Assembly: GCA_900660155.1 (NCBI GenBank)
Contig: CABFPE010000030.1
Coordinates: 1,763,997-1,827,996, forward strand
Source: Hofstenia miamia
Taxonomy: Eukaryota; Xenacoelomorpha; Acoela; Hofsteniidae
Direction: 5' to 3'
Length of the DNA: 64,000 bases
Of this stretch, positions 11,271-23,135 are shown in pieces. The stretch's first letter is position 1. Every line of letters begins with the position of its first letter. The notes beneath the pieces were generated by a model. That model was not told the origin of the DNA and ran no database searches. It saw only the letters and a list, made by a program, of their open reading frames with translations. Position numbers and translations under genes: made by a program.

Positions 11271-12602
11271 AAATCATTAAGAATCAAAACAATATCTGAG
11301 ATTTAATTATAAAAATAGCTTACTGAAAAGTTTGAAATCTTTCAGAGTAGTTGTCTTTCACCAATGTGAAATTCCATTATGCTGGCTGTGCATATTCTTA
11401 TGTGTTAAAAGCCGCATGCTTTAATAATGTCAACATAGTTTTTATCTATATGCAATGTTCAACTGTCAGAATGTAACAAACTATAAACACAGTACAGCCA
11501 TATAAAATTCCATTATACCACTGTGTGTACAAAGTTGCATCTCTCTACAGAAAATTGTTAGCAATGCGTAATTTGTTATCTAATGTTCAACTGTCAAAAA
11601 TGTATCCAATCATAAAGGTTGTTATCTACCAAACATGAAATCCCTTTACAATTATAACAATTAAATAAAACACTTTCAAATCATATAAAACTAGAATTTT
11701 TTCACAAGTTGGAAAACAATCTCAACTACAACATTGTTCAACTGTCAGAATGTAAAAAACTATAAACACAGTACAGCCATATAAAATTCCATTATACCAC
11801 TGTGTGTACAAAGTTGCATCTCTCTACAGACAATTGTTAACATTGTGTAATTTGTTATCTATTGTTCAACTGTCAAAAATGTATCCAATCGTAAAGATTG
11901 TTATCTACCAAACATGAAATCCCTTTATAATTATAACAATTAAATGAAAGACTTTCAACTCATTTAAAACTAGAATTTTTCACAAGTTGGATTATTACTA
12001 TTGTAAATTGGTTATTAATACAAAACATTTAAAAATAACAAATAACTTATTTTATTTTACATTTTAAAAATTTGTTTATACTAAAAATTTCATCAGTGTC
12101 TTTGATATTAAGAGTTAAATAAATACTGCTAGTATCATATAAATGAATGAACTCAGCATTTGATGCATGGAAGCTAATTGTAATTCTATCAAATAATGAC
12201 TTTGAAGTTGGTTTATAAATTATATGAGTCTTTTTATAATTGATTAATGGCTGATCATTTACACTATATACTGTGAATAAGGGTATTTGATCCAATAACG
12301 GGATGCTACCACTCTGATAATGCTGACAAGTAACTATATCAGTATAAATTAAAATATTATGCTGTCCTTTTCTGACGATTTCACATTTATAGACTTTTAC
12401 ATGGGTTTTTGACTTTATACATTTTTTTTCTCTTTATATGGTTTGTCAATTTGAACAAAATGAAAATTTCATGATGGTATTAGTATAAACTTTCAAGAAT
12501 GAGTAATAAAAACATATACACATATAAATACAACAAATCTTTGTTGTAAATTCGTATTTTAAAGAATGAATAGTTTTGTTATTTAATATCACATGTAAAT
12601 AT
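11271..12602 (+). repeat. Second copy of the ~1.33-kb direct duplication
   Basis: Counterpart of 8932-10262, including the 268-bp tandem units and the capsid-like frame. Its left part differs from the first copy at scattered bases; its right part is nearly identical. Beyond 12602 the sequence continues where the first copy was cut by the gap. Confidence 0.9.
12047..12426 (-). pseudogene. Polinton capsid-like part (C-terminal portion), copy 2
   Basis: Same frame and product as 9706-10085. Because it lies in the duplicated block beside the gap, it may be the same locus assembled twice rather than a second gene. Confidence 0.4.
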
Positions 12603-12639
12603 AAATATTAATACATTCTACAAATCAATGATTGTTAAA

Positions 12640-12965
12640 GTACTTGCAGTTGTATAATAGTTTATGAATTTTAAAATATAAACTTTATAATTATTGAGAA
12701 AGAATTTACATTCACATTTTTTTCAGTCAATGAGTAAATTTTGATAATTGCAAATGAATACATAACTCCATTTCCAAAACAAATCAATTAGATGTCATGA
12801 AACTCACAAAACATTTTTATTTACAAAAAGACTAAAACATTTTCATAAAAAATACATTTACGCAAAAATGATTAAATTGATTGATTTTACAAAACACATA
12901 GTTGTACATTATAAAAACACAACAGCAATCACTAAATGATTTAAACTACATTTTGTACATTAGTT
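12640..12965 (+). repeat. Inner inverted arm, left
   Basis: Contains AATTATTGAGAAAGAATTTAC and CAATTAGATGTCATGAAACT. The reverse complement follows at 14395-14720, giving a second, inner stem of about 325 bp. Confidence 0.85.
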
Positions 12966-13269
12966 ATTAAAACAACTTAGAAACATTTTTGAAATATAGA
13001 AATAAATAGCATAAATTACAATATCAGAAACTGATAAAATGAAATAAATACTTCTTCAAGAAGGCTTACTCATTGTATTCAAATATAAAATATATATCTC
13101 ACAATATGCAATTACAATAACTGCATTTTAACTCAATTTTCCATTAAATGTTTTAAAATCATATAGAGATTAACCATTTTTAAAAATAAATCTGATTTTG
13201 TTAGAGTTTCTAAGGCATAACATTGAAGAGAATGCCAATATATAATGGATTTCCACTACTACTATTTGA

Positions 13270-13570
13270 GAGTCTAAAATTTTCATTTTTCTTTTGGTGA
13301 TTTGTTTTGTCTTTTCAAACAAAATTACTTGCCTTTGGGAATATTTAATTTTCCTTTTGGAGATTTTTTTGTCCTTTTGAACAAAATTACTTGCCTTTGG
13401 GAATATTTAATTTTCCTTTTGGGGATTTATTTGTCCTTTTGAACAAAATTACTTGCCTTTGGGACTATTTAATTTTCCTTTTGGGGATTTTTTTGTCCTT
13501 TTTAACAAAATTACTTGCCTTTGGGAATATTTAATTTTCCTTTTGCGGATTTTTTTGTTCTTTTGAGCAA
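13270..13570 (+). repeat. Minisatellite, 62-bp period, about 4.7 copies
   Basis: The word ACAAAATTACTTGCCTTTGG starts at 13319, 13381, 13443 and 13505, each 62 bases apart, alternating with TTTAATTTTCCTTTTGG. The period is not a multiple of three, so it is not a coding repeat. It sits in the loop between the inner inverted arms. Confidence 0.95.
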
Positions 13571-14087
13571 GGATATTAAATGTGTACAAACATTTTGAAA
13601 TTTTTATATTATTTTGTAATTACATGAGACAAAGTTAGTAATATTAATTTTTTAAATTACAAAAATAACTTACATTATTGAATGAATTCAACCGTCACCA
13701 CTTGAATCATTGTGAAAACTGAATAATGTGTTAAAATGAAGATATCTTTCCATCATAAGCATTGAACAAAATGCAAACTTCATGACAGTTTTAGTATAAA
13801 CTTTAAAAAATGAGGAAGAAAAATGTACATACATTTAAATTCAACAATTCCTCATTATATATTCAGAGTTTTTGTATTTCAAATCATTAATGGTTTTGTT
13901 TTTATGTGTTTTATTTAATATTGCTTGTAAATACCCATTTTAAGGCATTCTACAAATTACATTATGTAGTTGAACAATAAATTTTACACAATATATAGAA
14001 TACACATTAATAAACACCATTTGACAAGATGACTTCTACTGTTAATTTATATCCTCCTGTACATAAAGATAATTCTTCCAACATTTA

Positions 14088-14193
14088 AGTATGTATGAAT
14101 TTACTGACAAACTCTGCAGAGAAACATTTTTAATTTGTAAAGTATGTATGAATTTACTGACAAACTCTGCAGAGAAACATTTTTAATTTGTAA
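14088..14193 (+). repeat. Exact 53-bp tandem duplication
   Basis: Two head-to-tail copies of a 53-base unit containing GTATGTATGAATTTACTGAC and CTCTGCAGAGAAAC, with no difference seen between them. Confidence 0.95.
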
Positions 14194-14394
14194 AGATGCT
14201 CATGTTAAGACTTTTATTAGATGTTTAAGAAAGCTATATGTATATATGGATAAAATACCTTTTGTATATATACATACAATATAAGTTATGTTAAATATAA
14301 AACAATTTCTTGGTAATAACAAGAATTTAGGAAATTTAATACTAGTGCTATTATTCAGTGTACATAACAAGTTCATTAACAAAAATATATGATT

Positions 14395-14720
14395 ATTTCA
14401 ATATACTAAAATGTAGTTTAAATCATTTAATTATTGCTGTTGTGTTTTTATAATGTACAACTATGTGTTTTGTAAAATCAATCAATTTAATCATTTTTGA
14501 ATAAATGTATTTTTTATGAAAATGTGAAAATGTGTTAGTCTTTTTGTAATTAAAAATGTTTTGAGAGTTTCATGACATCTAATTGATTTGTTTTTGAAAT
14601 GGCATTATGTATTCTTTTGTGATTATCAAAATTTACTCATTGACTGAAGAAAAATGTGAATATTTATTTTTTTCTCAATAATTATAAAGTTTTTATTTTA
14701 AAATTCATTTTTAAATTGAG
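14395..14720 (-). repeat. Inner inverted arm, right
   Basis: Reverse complement of 12640-12965 with scattered differences. Confidence 0.85.
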
Positions 14721-14891
14721 ATTTTGTTTCACTAGTAAGAACTATTTTTTAACAATTGAAACAAAAATCAATGGTACATATATATATTTATTCTAAATAT
14801 TTTTACACACTAAATCTAAATACAATTTGTGCATTGCCACCTGGATATATTGGTGGTTTATCGTTGCCACATCAAATTTTAAGTCTGATAA

Positions 14892-15086
14892 TTATCTTGT
14901 ATCTTTCTCTGCAAAACATTTAGGCAGGAAGAAGAAGTTGCCATTTTCCAGTATAATTTTTACAGCAATGCCGTACTTTGTGTGAAGACTATATGCATTG
15001 TGTATTTTTTGCCACTCACTAATTTTTAATTCTCTAACAGAGATATATTTCATCTTACATTCTTCAGAAATTTTGTTGACCAACAA
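14892..15086 (-). pseudogene. Small protein of the Polinton-like fossil, function unknown
   Basis: A 64-residue frame with IHNAYSLHTKYG, a short strand-like stretch and FFFLPKCF. Short proteins with a TKYG ... FLPK pattern occur in invertebrate genomes in virus-like element contexts, as I remember; I cannot confirm this without a search. No role is assigned. Confidence 0.3.
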
Positions 15087-15434
15087 CAGTCTTTAGGGAA
15101 TACATGGTCTTTGGTAATATAGGTTTTAAAACAATTTTTTTGGTTGTGAGAGATCATCTTGTTTGGTCTGTCCAATTTTTGTAGATTTTTTTAGCATGAG
15201 CTTTGTTAGCAGCTTTTGGAGTCATTGCTGAATTTTAAATTGAAAAAAGTGTTCAAAGTATGTGTTAGTTATTACAAACTTTTAGCATATAAATCAATCA
15301 AAAATAATTTAATTCATTTTGATTCAATCATCAACTAGAGTTCACATAAATGTGTGGTAAAGATCTTAGCAGGCAAGTGTAATATCATTTTACAACCATC
15401 CATGTTTAATTTATTTCAATCTTAGAAATATACA

Positions 15435-15715
15435 TAAAGAAATGTAAGTCAAAAACTAAAAAAAAGTTGGAAAAGAAATGTAAGTCACAAACATTAAAAA
15501 ACTTCAGAAAAGAATGTAAGTCACAAATGTGAGAAAACTTTGGAAAAGAAATGTAAGTCACAAATGTGAACAAAATGTTGGAAAAGAAATGTAAGTCACA
15601 AATGTAGAAAAATTTTGGAAAAGAAATGTAAGTCAAAACATGGAAAAGCTTTGGAAAAGAAATGTAAGTCACAACTGTGAAAAAAACATTTGTAAAAATG
15701 TAAGTCTACAAATGT
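15435..15715 (+). repeat. Tandem repeat, ~36-38-bp period, about 8 copies
   Basis: The word GAAATGTAAGTCACAAA recurs at intervals of about 34-38 bases (near 15437, 15473, 15511, 15545, 15583, 15619 and 15656). The minus-strand frame across it is a by-product of the repeat. Confidence 0.9.
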
Positions 15716-16119
15716 GGAAAAGTCATATACCATTTATTTATTTAATTCTTTATATAAAAGACACAAAATAAAATTATAAAAATGTAAGCAATTTCTTATA
15801 ATATAAAATATATATTTTTTAAATATTTTGTATATATGTGTATCAATAAACATTAACAACCAATTTACAACACTAATAACAAAACATGTTATCAACAATC
15901 TTGAAATGTTTCATATAAAAATTCCTACTTGCAAATATTTTATTCTTGAATTCAATGAGAAAAAAGTATTGAAAATATATTTATTTCATTTGTATCAGAG
16001 ACAGTGATTGATAAATCATTTTACTTTATTAACATTTTAGTTTTGTAGCATCTTTCATTTACATAAAGGTATAAATTGGGAAAAACATGTAATAATTATG
16101 ATTGTTTTCAAAATTGTGA

Positions 16120-16375
16120 AAAATTCTAGTTTTATATGATTTGAAAATGTTTTAATTAATTGTTATATTGTAAAGGGATTTCATGTTTGGTAGATAACAA
16201 TCTTTATGATTGGATACATTTGACATTTGAACAATAGATAACAAATTATGCATTGTCTGTAGAGAGATGCAACTTTGTACACACAGCAGTATAACAGAAT
16301 TTTACATGGCTGTACTGTGTTTAAAGTTTGTTGCATTTGACAGTTGAACAATAGTCATAGATAAACTATGTTGCC
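16120..16375 (-). repeat. Middle inverted arm, right
   Basis: Reverse complement of 9110-9380 (TTGTACACACAGCAGTATAAC against GTTATACCACTGTGTGTAC-type words). It corresponds to a single 268-bp unit of the left side. Confidence 0.85.
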
Positions 16376-16439
16376 AACAGAACATATTCCAATGATGTTA
16401 GAGATACACCCCGCCTATATACATGGCCAATTATTTATG

Positions 16440-16650
16440 TAATATGTATAAAAAAATTGGTTACATTTTAAACAATAGACTGCAAACAATTCTAATCTCA
16501 TGGGATTTTTTGAAAATTTCTCAACCTCTCCAAAAATTGGTTACATTTAAACAATAGACTGCAAACAATATTGTTTGCTAACAAATATTATAACAAAAGA
16601 GAATATGTTTCAATGACATCAAAGATACACAGATGCCCAATTTACAGAAT
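16440..16650 (-). repeat. Outer inverted arm, right
   Basis: Contains AAAAATTGGTTACATTTAAAC and ACAATAGACTGCAAACAA twice, then TCAAAGATACACAGATG. It is the inverted counterpart of 7575-7950. Confidence 0.75.
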
Positions 16651-16684
16651 TACATCTTAGCCACACCAGACATCCCGCCTAGGT

Positions 16685-19435
16685 CAAAAGGTCATTTGTG
16701 TAACATTGTCTTGCCCAAGTCTTACTACTCCAACAGTATTTATTTAACAACATCATAAATACTGCCTTTGTATTGATTTTCAAAAACTGAATGATATTAG
16801 AAAAAGGAAATATATCCTTTACCATGCATTGAAGAAATACTGTACACAGCTTGCCAAAACTCATTCTTTATCATGCTTGACATATGTAAAGCATATTGGC
16901 AAATTCCCATGTGTGAATCAGACATAGAAAAAACCCCTTATGGGTTATTTGAATCACTTTACATGGATTTTGGGCTATGCATTGCCCCAGCCACCTCTCA
17001 ACTATGTGTAAGAAAAATACTCCAAACCAATAACAACACATTAGAAGATGAAATCGCTGCATATTAATTGGCTCTAAAACCATCCAGGAACATATAATAA
17101 AGCCATGCAATATACTTGATTTATTACAGAAATCCAGTTTAAAAATTTACTGCTTAAAATGCAAAATTTTTTCAACTATCAGTTATTTTCTTAGGACACT
17201 GAATTGAACATAATAGAATAAGCATAAAAGAAGACACAACCCATTGATAATATTATGACTCTGAAAAAAATAAAAAGATGTGTATTGTATATTAGGCTTC
17301 TTCAACTATTATCAGGCATTCATCCCAAACATCTTTGATAAAACCATTAATATGTTGAACCTTTTAACACTAGAAAGTCCAATGATTCTATATCTTAAAT
17401 GCATGCAGTTGTCAGAATTGATGCATTCAAATAAAACTAATGAAAGCAAATATAAGAAAAGTGTCAGAAGAACAAAATAAGCTGTTTTTCTATTTAAATT
17501 CTCATTACATGAGGCAATACAAATACATTTAAGATGTGCAAAAATATCAACTTTGACTGCTTGGACTTTCTAGAGTTAAAATATAAAACACCTTTCACCT
17601 AGACTTGGCAACATCAATCAGAACTAAACAACTTGAAAAATGAATTGAAAAAACTAGTCTAAACTCACCAGATTTTTCAAAAGAATTCATTGTTGACCTT
17701 GATGCTAGCTAAGTAGCAATTGGCACAACACTAACTAATTCATTAATAGAATCAAATCAACAATTCAATTTTTTAGTCATAAACTATAACCTAGTGAACT
17801 TAACTACAGCTCAACAAAAGTTGAGATGCTTGTGCTATTTGAAAGCCTAAAAAATTTTCAATACCTCCTTTTGTGTCAATCCCACTTCACTATCATTCTA
17901 ACATTGTTGCATGGTGGATTGAATATTTAACTAATTTTAATTTGACTATAGCCATCATAAAGATAAACAACATACTAATGCTGATCTAATGACAGCCTTA
18001 CCACAATACCATCATGATGATACTTAACAAACACATGATAAAGTGCCATTTCCATTCATTTTAAAATCTGCATATAACAACCTACCAGTATTCAACACAG
18101 ACAGACAAGGACACCCTATACTAGGTATTCATTTAACAGAAGAAATATCTGAAAATGAACTAATAAAACATCAATGCAATGATATTTAATTATGTCAAAT
18201 TGTAAATAATAAAAAATCCAAATTTACAACTGGATAATATAGTGTCCAAATACTTCAAATCATACAATTGCAAACTCACTGCTAATGGTCTTCATTTTAT
18301 TGTGAACAAACACCACAATCACATTGCCCACCCTCAATACTACAAAGGAGAAAAAACATGCAAAATGCATGAATGAGGACCCATAAGAGTAATCCAAACA
18401 GAGTGCACATTAAACATTCAATTTATCTGCCTTGCATTACACTTGATGGTGTATGATGTCATTAATAGATGTAAAATATGCCTTATTACTAATTCTGCAC
18501 ATTTCAAAATGCAATGTTTAGAACTACAATAAATAAAATCATCCACACCAAACATATTAGTCCACATTAATATAGAGCAACTTTCAAAAGATAATGATGG
18601 ATATCAATATGTCCTTGTATTAGTTTATGAATTTACCAAATATGCATGAATGATACCAATCATCAATCAAACAGCACAAACCATTGCATCAACAATTTTA
18701 CACCACTGGATTATACACTTCTGCCCAATATCAATTCTTGTAACTGATCACAGTACACAATTTGAAATGACTTTAACTCAGGAATTATTTCAACAATTAG
18801 AAATATTACATGAACACTCTGCACCATACCATCAACAGAGTAATGGTACCATAGAAAGACTTAACAAAACTTTAATAAAACTAATACACACAGCAACAAC
18901 CAATTTATGTGGGAAAAACTGAATATCTGTATTACTGTACATTGAATATTTTTACAACACATCCATTCATTCTACAACAGGAATTACACCTTTTAAGGCA
19001 ATATTTGGCCATGAAGGCAGCTACTCTGATTAGCATGTTATATAAAAAATACAATACCTTTGCTACCAATGATTACATAAAAAACTATTAAAAAAGCTAC
19101 ATAATATTCATGAAACTATATGTATGTATGATAAAAAAGTGCAGTACACTAAATTCAAAATTTTAACAATCAACTTTATGGAGAACCACACGAAGTCAAT
19201 GATATAGTCTACTCTTTTACACCTATAAAAACATCTGACAGTAGACAAACAAAAAAACTAGCTACATATTGGTCAGGCCCACACAAAATTGTAAAAGTAT
19301 TAAAATGAAATATCTACATTTTAGATAATGGAAAAACATGCAATTTCCAATCACTAAAAATAACAATTAAAGATATTAAAAACACTACTGTAAACAATTT
19401 GATCTGCTATGGGTTTCCCATTTCAGAAGACATAT
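16685..19435 (+). mobile_element. Gypsy-like LTR retrotransposon fossil, 3' part
   Basis: Continuation of the element that begins at 5300, now on the far side of the Polinton-like insertion. Parts in order are the RT palm (from about 16750; the ICKAYWQIPM stretch lies at 16877), RNase H (to about 18000), the integrase zinc-binding and core regions (about 18290-18930; DHSTQFE and SNGTIERLNK are recognisable) and a chromodomain-like C-terminal part near 19190-19400. It is broken in many places, with many breaks throughout, and is old. No LTR follows. Confidence 0.75.
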
Positions 19436-22164
19436 TCTAATGGAATGTGCCCATCAGCATAGAGGCATGAGGTGTTGTCATTTCTGATCAGTTTTTGTCA
19501 GGTCTGCTTATACATCTCCAAGTGTAGAGTTTTAATGAGATTGCCAAGGCTGTTGGTATACTGATCCTTTTCAGGTAGTAGGATGTGTACACAATGTGAT
19601 CTCCATGTTGGTTGTATGATCACATTTTGGATGAGTGGGCTCAGTAGACAGTAGTTGTTTTCAGTTTTGATTGCTTCTTCCACAGAGATATTGGTTGTCA
19701 GAGTAATATCCAAATTGGTGATACCTAGGAAAACAGGATAGTTCACCTGTGCATGAACTATGTGCTTCCATAAGGTATCTGAGCTGTAATGTGGACCAGG
19801 GTTTTCGAGTCAAGTTTGAGTTACTCAGGCTGAGTTCAAGTTTTTACATTTTGAGTTTGAGTTCAAGTAATTTTTTAAATGAAATTCCGAGTTCAATCAA
19901 GTTTTTTTATAATTCCAAGTTTTTTAGGGTAAAAAACATTTACAATAATTCTAAGATTAAAAAAAGTTTTTGTGATTGGTAAGAAAATTGATTTTTAAAG
20001 AAATTTAATTTTTACGCTATTGTCGAGTGGATTTTCAAGTGAGTTTGAGTTCAAGTTTTGATGATTTCTCTTCCGAGTTTTTCTGATCAAGTTTTGTGAG
20101 CTTATTTGAGTTTGAGTTCTTAACATTCCAAGTACTCAAAAACCCTGATGTGGACAGAGACATTTGATTGAGGTATTAGATAGTTTGGAAGTTGTACATT
20201 CAACATCAAATTTCAACATCAAATGCAAGCTGTGAGTGCAGCTCAAGTAATAGAGTGATATCAGTTTTAGACATGGCTTCTGTGAAACAAGTTTTCATGT
20301 ATGATATGCTATCTGTTTCCTTAATGATGTTATACTGGCAATCTACAATGGTTGCATCAACAAGAGTGGCTTTAGTAACATGTATAAGATAAGTAGAGAC
20401 ATCAGTTTTGATCCACTCAGGTTTTTGTGGTAGTATTTTGGCACCAAGTTTCTTGATAATAGCTTGGTGGCATGGTGTTAGAGGTATATTGGTGGATAAC
20501 ATGATATCCTTGTTTATCTGCAGCTGCTGCAGCAATTGAATTGTTTGTTCCAAGATTTCTATAGGGATATGTTTAATCCCATCCTTTTGGTATTTCAGAG
20601 TGGTTGTTAATGTGTGTAGGAGTTCTCCAAGTAGTATTTGCTGTGATAGTTAAAAAGAATTTCATTTTTGATAGCTAAGAGGCATTTGCTAGATTTGTTG
20701 TAATAATTTAGTGTCAAATGTGGTTGGCAACAAATGAGATGTGTTGATGACAGAGGTGCATAGGTATCTGAAAGTTAGAACAGCTTTGTGTTGGAGGTAG
20801 CACCCCACATGTATTTCTTGCAGGTGTCAGAAAGCATGTGAATATCTCATGACACAATAGCTAATTTGTTGCTGATCAGTGTTATAGGTAAAGAGCTGAG
20901 AGGATTTTCTTTGTTAATAATGCAACTGTAGTACTTTTCAAAGAGATTATTGGGTTTGGCTAGTTTTCCTTGTGGTGACATGAGTAGGGACATTCCATAC
21001 AAAAGCCAATTCTTTAATTTCATGGAGATAGGAATGACTGATATTTTGTGGGATTTGCTTTTGCAGATGGAGTCACAAGTATTATGAGATATCAGAAATT
21101 CCAGTGTGTGATCCTCAGTTAAGTAAATTGCAATCAACCAGAGTGCAGATTTTGTATTGAGGTCTGGTGCTCTGGGTTCCCCTAAAAAGGATTTCCTGAA
21201 ATCAGTTTCATCCTGTGCATTTAGACTCTGTTCTATGTTATGTAATAGAGTTCTGCAGAGTAGTGGTGTTTGCCAGACAGAGATGATATGTTGATATGAG
21301 GCCAGTTGTTTTCAGTAAGGCTATCAGCTTTGATGTTTGTCCAGATGTTGGTGATATTGTTTAGAGTGTTGACCAATTGAGTGAAGGCGAAACCAACATG
21401 TATTTCAGTGATATTAGCAGGAGCAGGTTGTTTGGCAATAAGCTCATATGACTGCACCTGTAGTAGAACATCAACTGCTATGTGTTTATCAACCATGATG
21501 TGGTGTCTTGGGCAAATCTTGTTTAGGAACAGATCAATGCTAATTAGTGCTGCAGTAGAAGTATTGTAATTAGGTAAACTAAGAACAGTGAAGTTATTAG
21601 AAAGGAGAATAAAGAAAGGTAAACTATGAACAGTGAAGTTAGTAGAAATGAGAATAAAGAAATTATCCAGACTGAGTTTGAGTTCATACAGTTCTGCTCA
21701 AGCTAAGTGAGAATGATCAGTATCCAAAACAACAAGAGTAAGTTTAATTTTAGAGGCTTTGGCAAGTTTATAAGCTAGAGATATTTTCTCTATCAGTTTA
21801 GTGCCAAAAAGTTCTTCAGTTTTGATAAAGTAAATAACAAGTAAATTCTCCAAAGAAGGATTAACTTCAGGTTGCTTAACTAGATTGTCTTTATAAGTTA
21901 GTAAATGATGAAGATTAGTAATATAGAATTCTGCATTGAAAGTATTATGAACAGTGCTGCAGTAATATAATCAATTCATTTCCTCACACATCTCTTGCAT
22001 GTAAAAAATAAGAGTCTTGATAGCAGAATGATTCTCTGCATCTATGAGATAGGGCAAAACAGAACAACTAACTTTGTGATTCATAGTGTCTAATTGTTTG
22101 TTTATAAACTGTTTTGTTTGAAATGATAATTGAGATTTGGTGATAAAGCATGCAGCTCTAGTAG
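19436..22164 (-). mobile_element. LTR-element fossil: third-ORF region, inverted relative to the neighbour
   Basis: Minus-strand frames at 19498-19746, 20206-20553, 20847-21137 and 21233-21496 resemble the region between integrase and 3' LTR of the element at 22165-31312 (for example the shared QLAFDVEI / QIALDIEC stretch). Their orientation is opposite to the pol remains at 16685-19435, so this is either a separate related element or an internal inversion. The product is not recognised; an envelope-like role is only a guess from position. It is broken, with several breaks, and interrupted by the MITE at 19797-20147. Confidence 0.55.
19797..20147. mobile_element. hAT-like MITE, 351 bp, perfect 8-bp target duplication
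   Basis: Starts CAGGGTTTTCGAGT and ends ACTCAAAAACCCTG, a near-perfect inverted pair. It is flanked on both sides by ATGTGGAC (19789-19796 and 20148-20155). The interior is rich in GAGTTTGAGTTC words and shares sequence with the element at 4062-5102. It has no coding capacity and was mobilised by a hAT transposase encoded elsewhere. Confidence 0.9.
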
Positions 22165-23135
22165 TGTAGAATCACAGGGGAGCTCTGGCTACTCTAATGG
22201 TACTGGGTAACTCAAGAGATTAGATCAAAGGTTGCAAAGTTTACCATAGCAGAGAGTGACCACATTCCAACAAGAAACATATATTGGTGGTTCACTGATT
22301 TTGCCAAACAAATACAGAGATTTCATTCCATAACAGACTCCAGCAGTGACCAATTCACATGGCATCACACTGAAGCCATATCTTTGAAGCCATCCCTACT
22401 CACCAAGGTGCTAACTGTGTGTCTCAAGTATTAATTTCTTGCTCAATAAAAAATTTTTCTCAGAGTTCTCTTATCTCAGCTCATGTAAATAGATAATAAA
22501 CAAAAGGCATGTAGTTACCATGCATTCACATTTGCCAGCAGCATAGTATATTTGCAACATGTTAATTATTAAGTGCATGTATGAATTGATCAAATAAAAG
22601 TTTTTATTCTCTACATGTAATCATAACCTAAAGTGACCACAATTTGAGCTGTCACTGTTCAGGAGCTATTTGTTGCCCCAGACCCAGTGCAGTTTCCTCC
22701 TGGATTGTTGCTGGATCTTAAGCAATAATTATCATTACCAAATCTTTGACAATAAATCTAAAATAGGTAAATAAATAATTAAATGAAAAAGATGAAATGC
22801 AGTTGAAGGAAGCTAAATTTATTGTGAGCTTTGCTACAGTAAACTCAGATATTTATTACAAAATCTATAAATTATTACTTGGATATTGTTTACAGTTACA
22901 AAACACAATTTCCCTCACAAAGTTAAAAACAAGCAATCACACATAATTTGAATCAAGGGGACAAATACTAACACTATCAAATAACTACACTAAAAAATAC
23001 AAATAGTCAATTTAAAAGGAATTGATAGAGATAGGTAGCAACAAATAATGAAATCAGTACATTGAAAAGATGTAGCACTATTTTCAGAGTGCTTAAATAA
23101 TAAAATTGAAAAAATAGGCCCAGAGTGACTCTACA
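22165..23135 (-). repeat. 3' LTR
   Basis: About 970 bp, TGTAGA...TCTACA; partner of the LTR at 30364-31312. The base context just outside (AGTAG) does not repeat on the far side of the element. Confidence 0.9.

Larger units (their letters stand above)
7546..16684. mobile_element. Polinton-like fossil with long inverted arms
   Basis: A roughly 9.1-kb insertion within the pol region of the flanking Gypsy-like fossil. Its two ends are inverted copies of each other: 7575-7950 against 16440-16650, and 9110-9380 against 16120-16375. A further inner pair is 12640-12965 against 14395-14720. GGTCAT occurs close to both junctions and could be a 6-bp target duplication, the size Polintons make. Two short frames look like parts of Polinton-type products: a capsid-like C-terminal part (present twice) and a small protein at 14892-15086. 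No polymerase or integrase is seen. It is heavily decayed with many breaks, and its assembled length is inflated by a gap and a duplication. Family assignment is an inference from the arms, size and capsid-like part. Confidence 0.45.

Noticed and set aside
10105-11299. Three long open frames across 10.1-11.3 kb
   Set aside because: They are made of N codons from the assembly gap and have no coding meaning.
15406-15672. 88-residue frame with repeated CDLHFFSN-type units
   Set aside because: A by-product of the 36-38-bp tandem repeat; the period is irregular and not kept in frame.
13270-15715. Tandem arrays as a CRISPR array
   Set aside because: The units are contiguous repeats without unique spacers, and the window is animal DNA.
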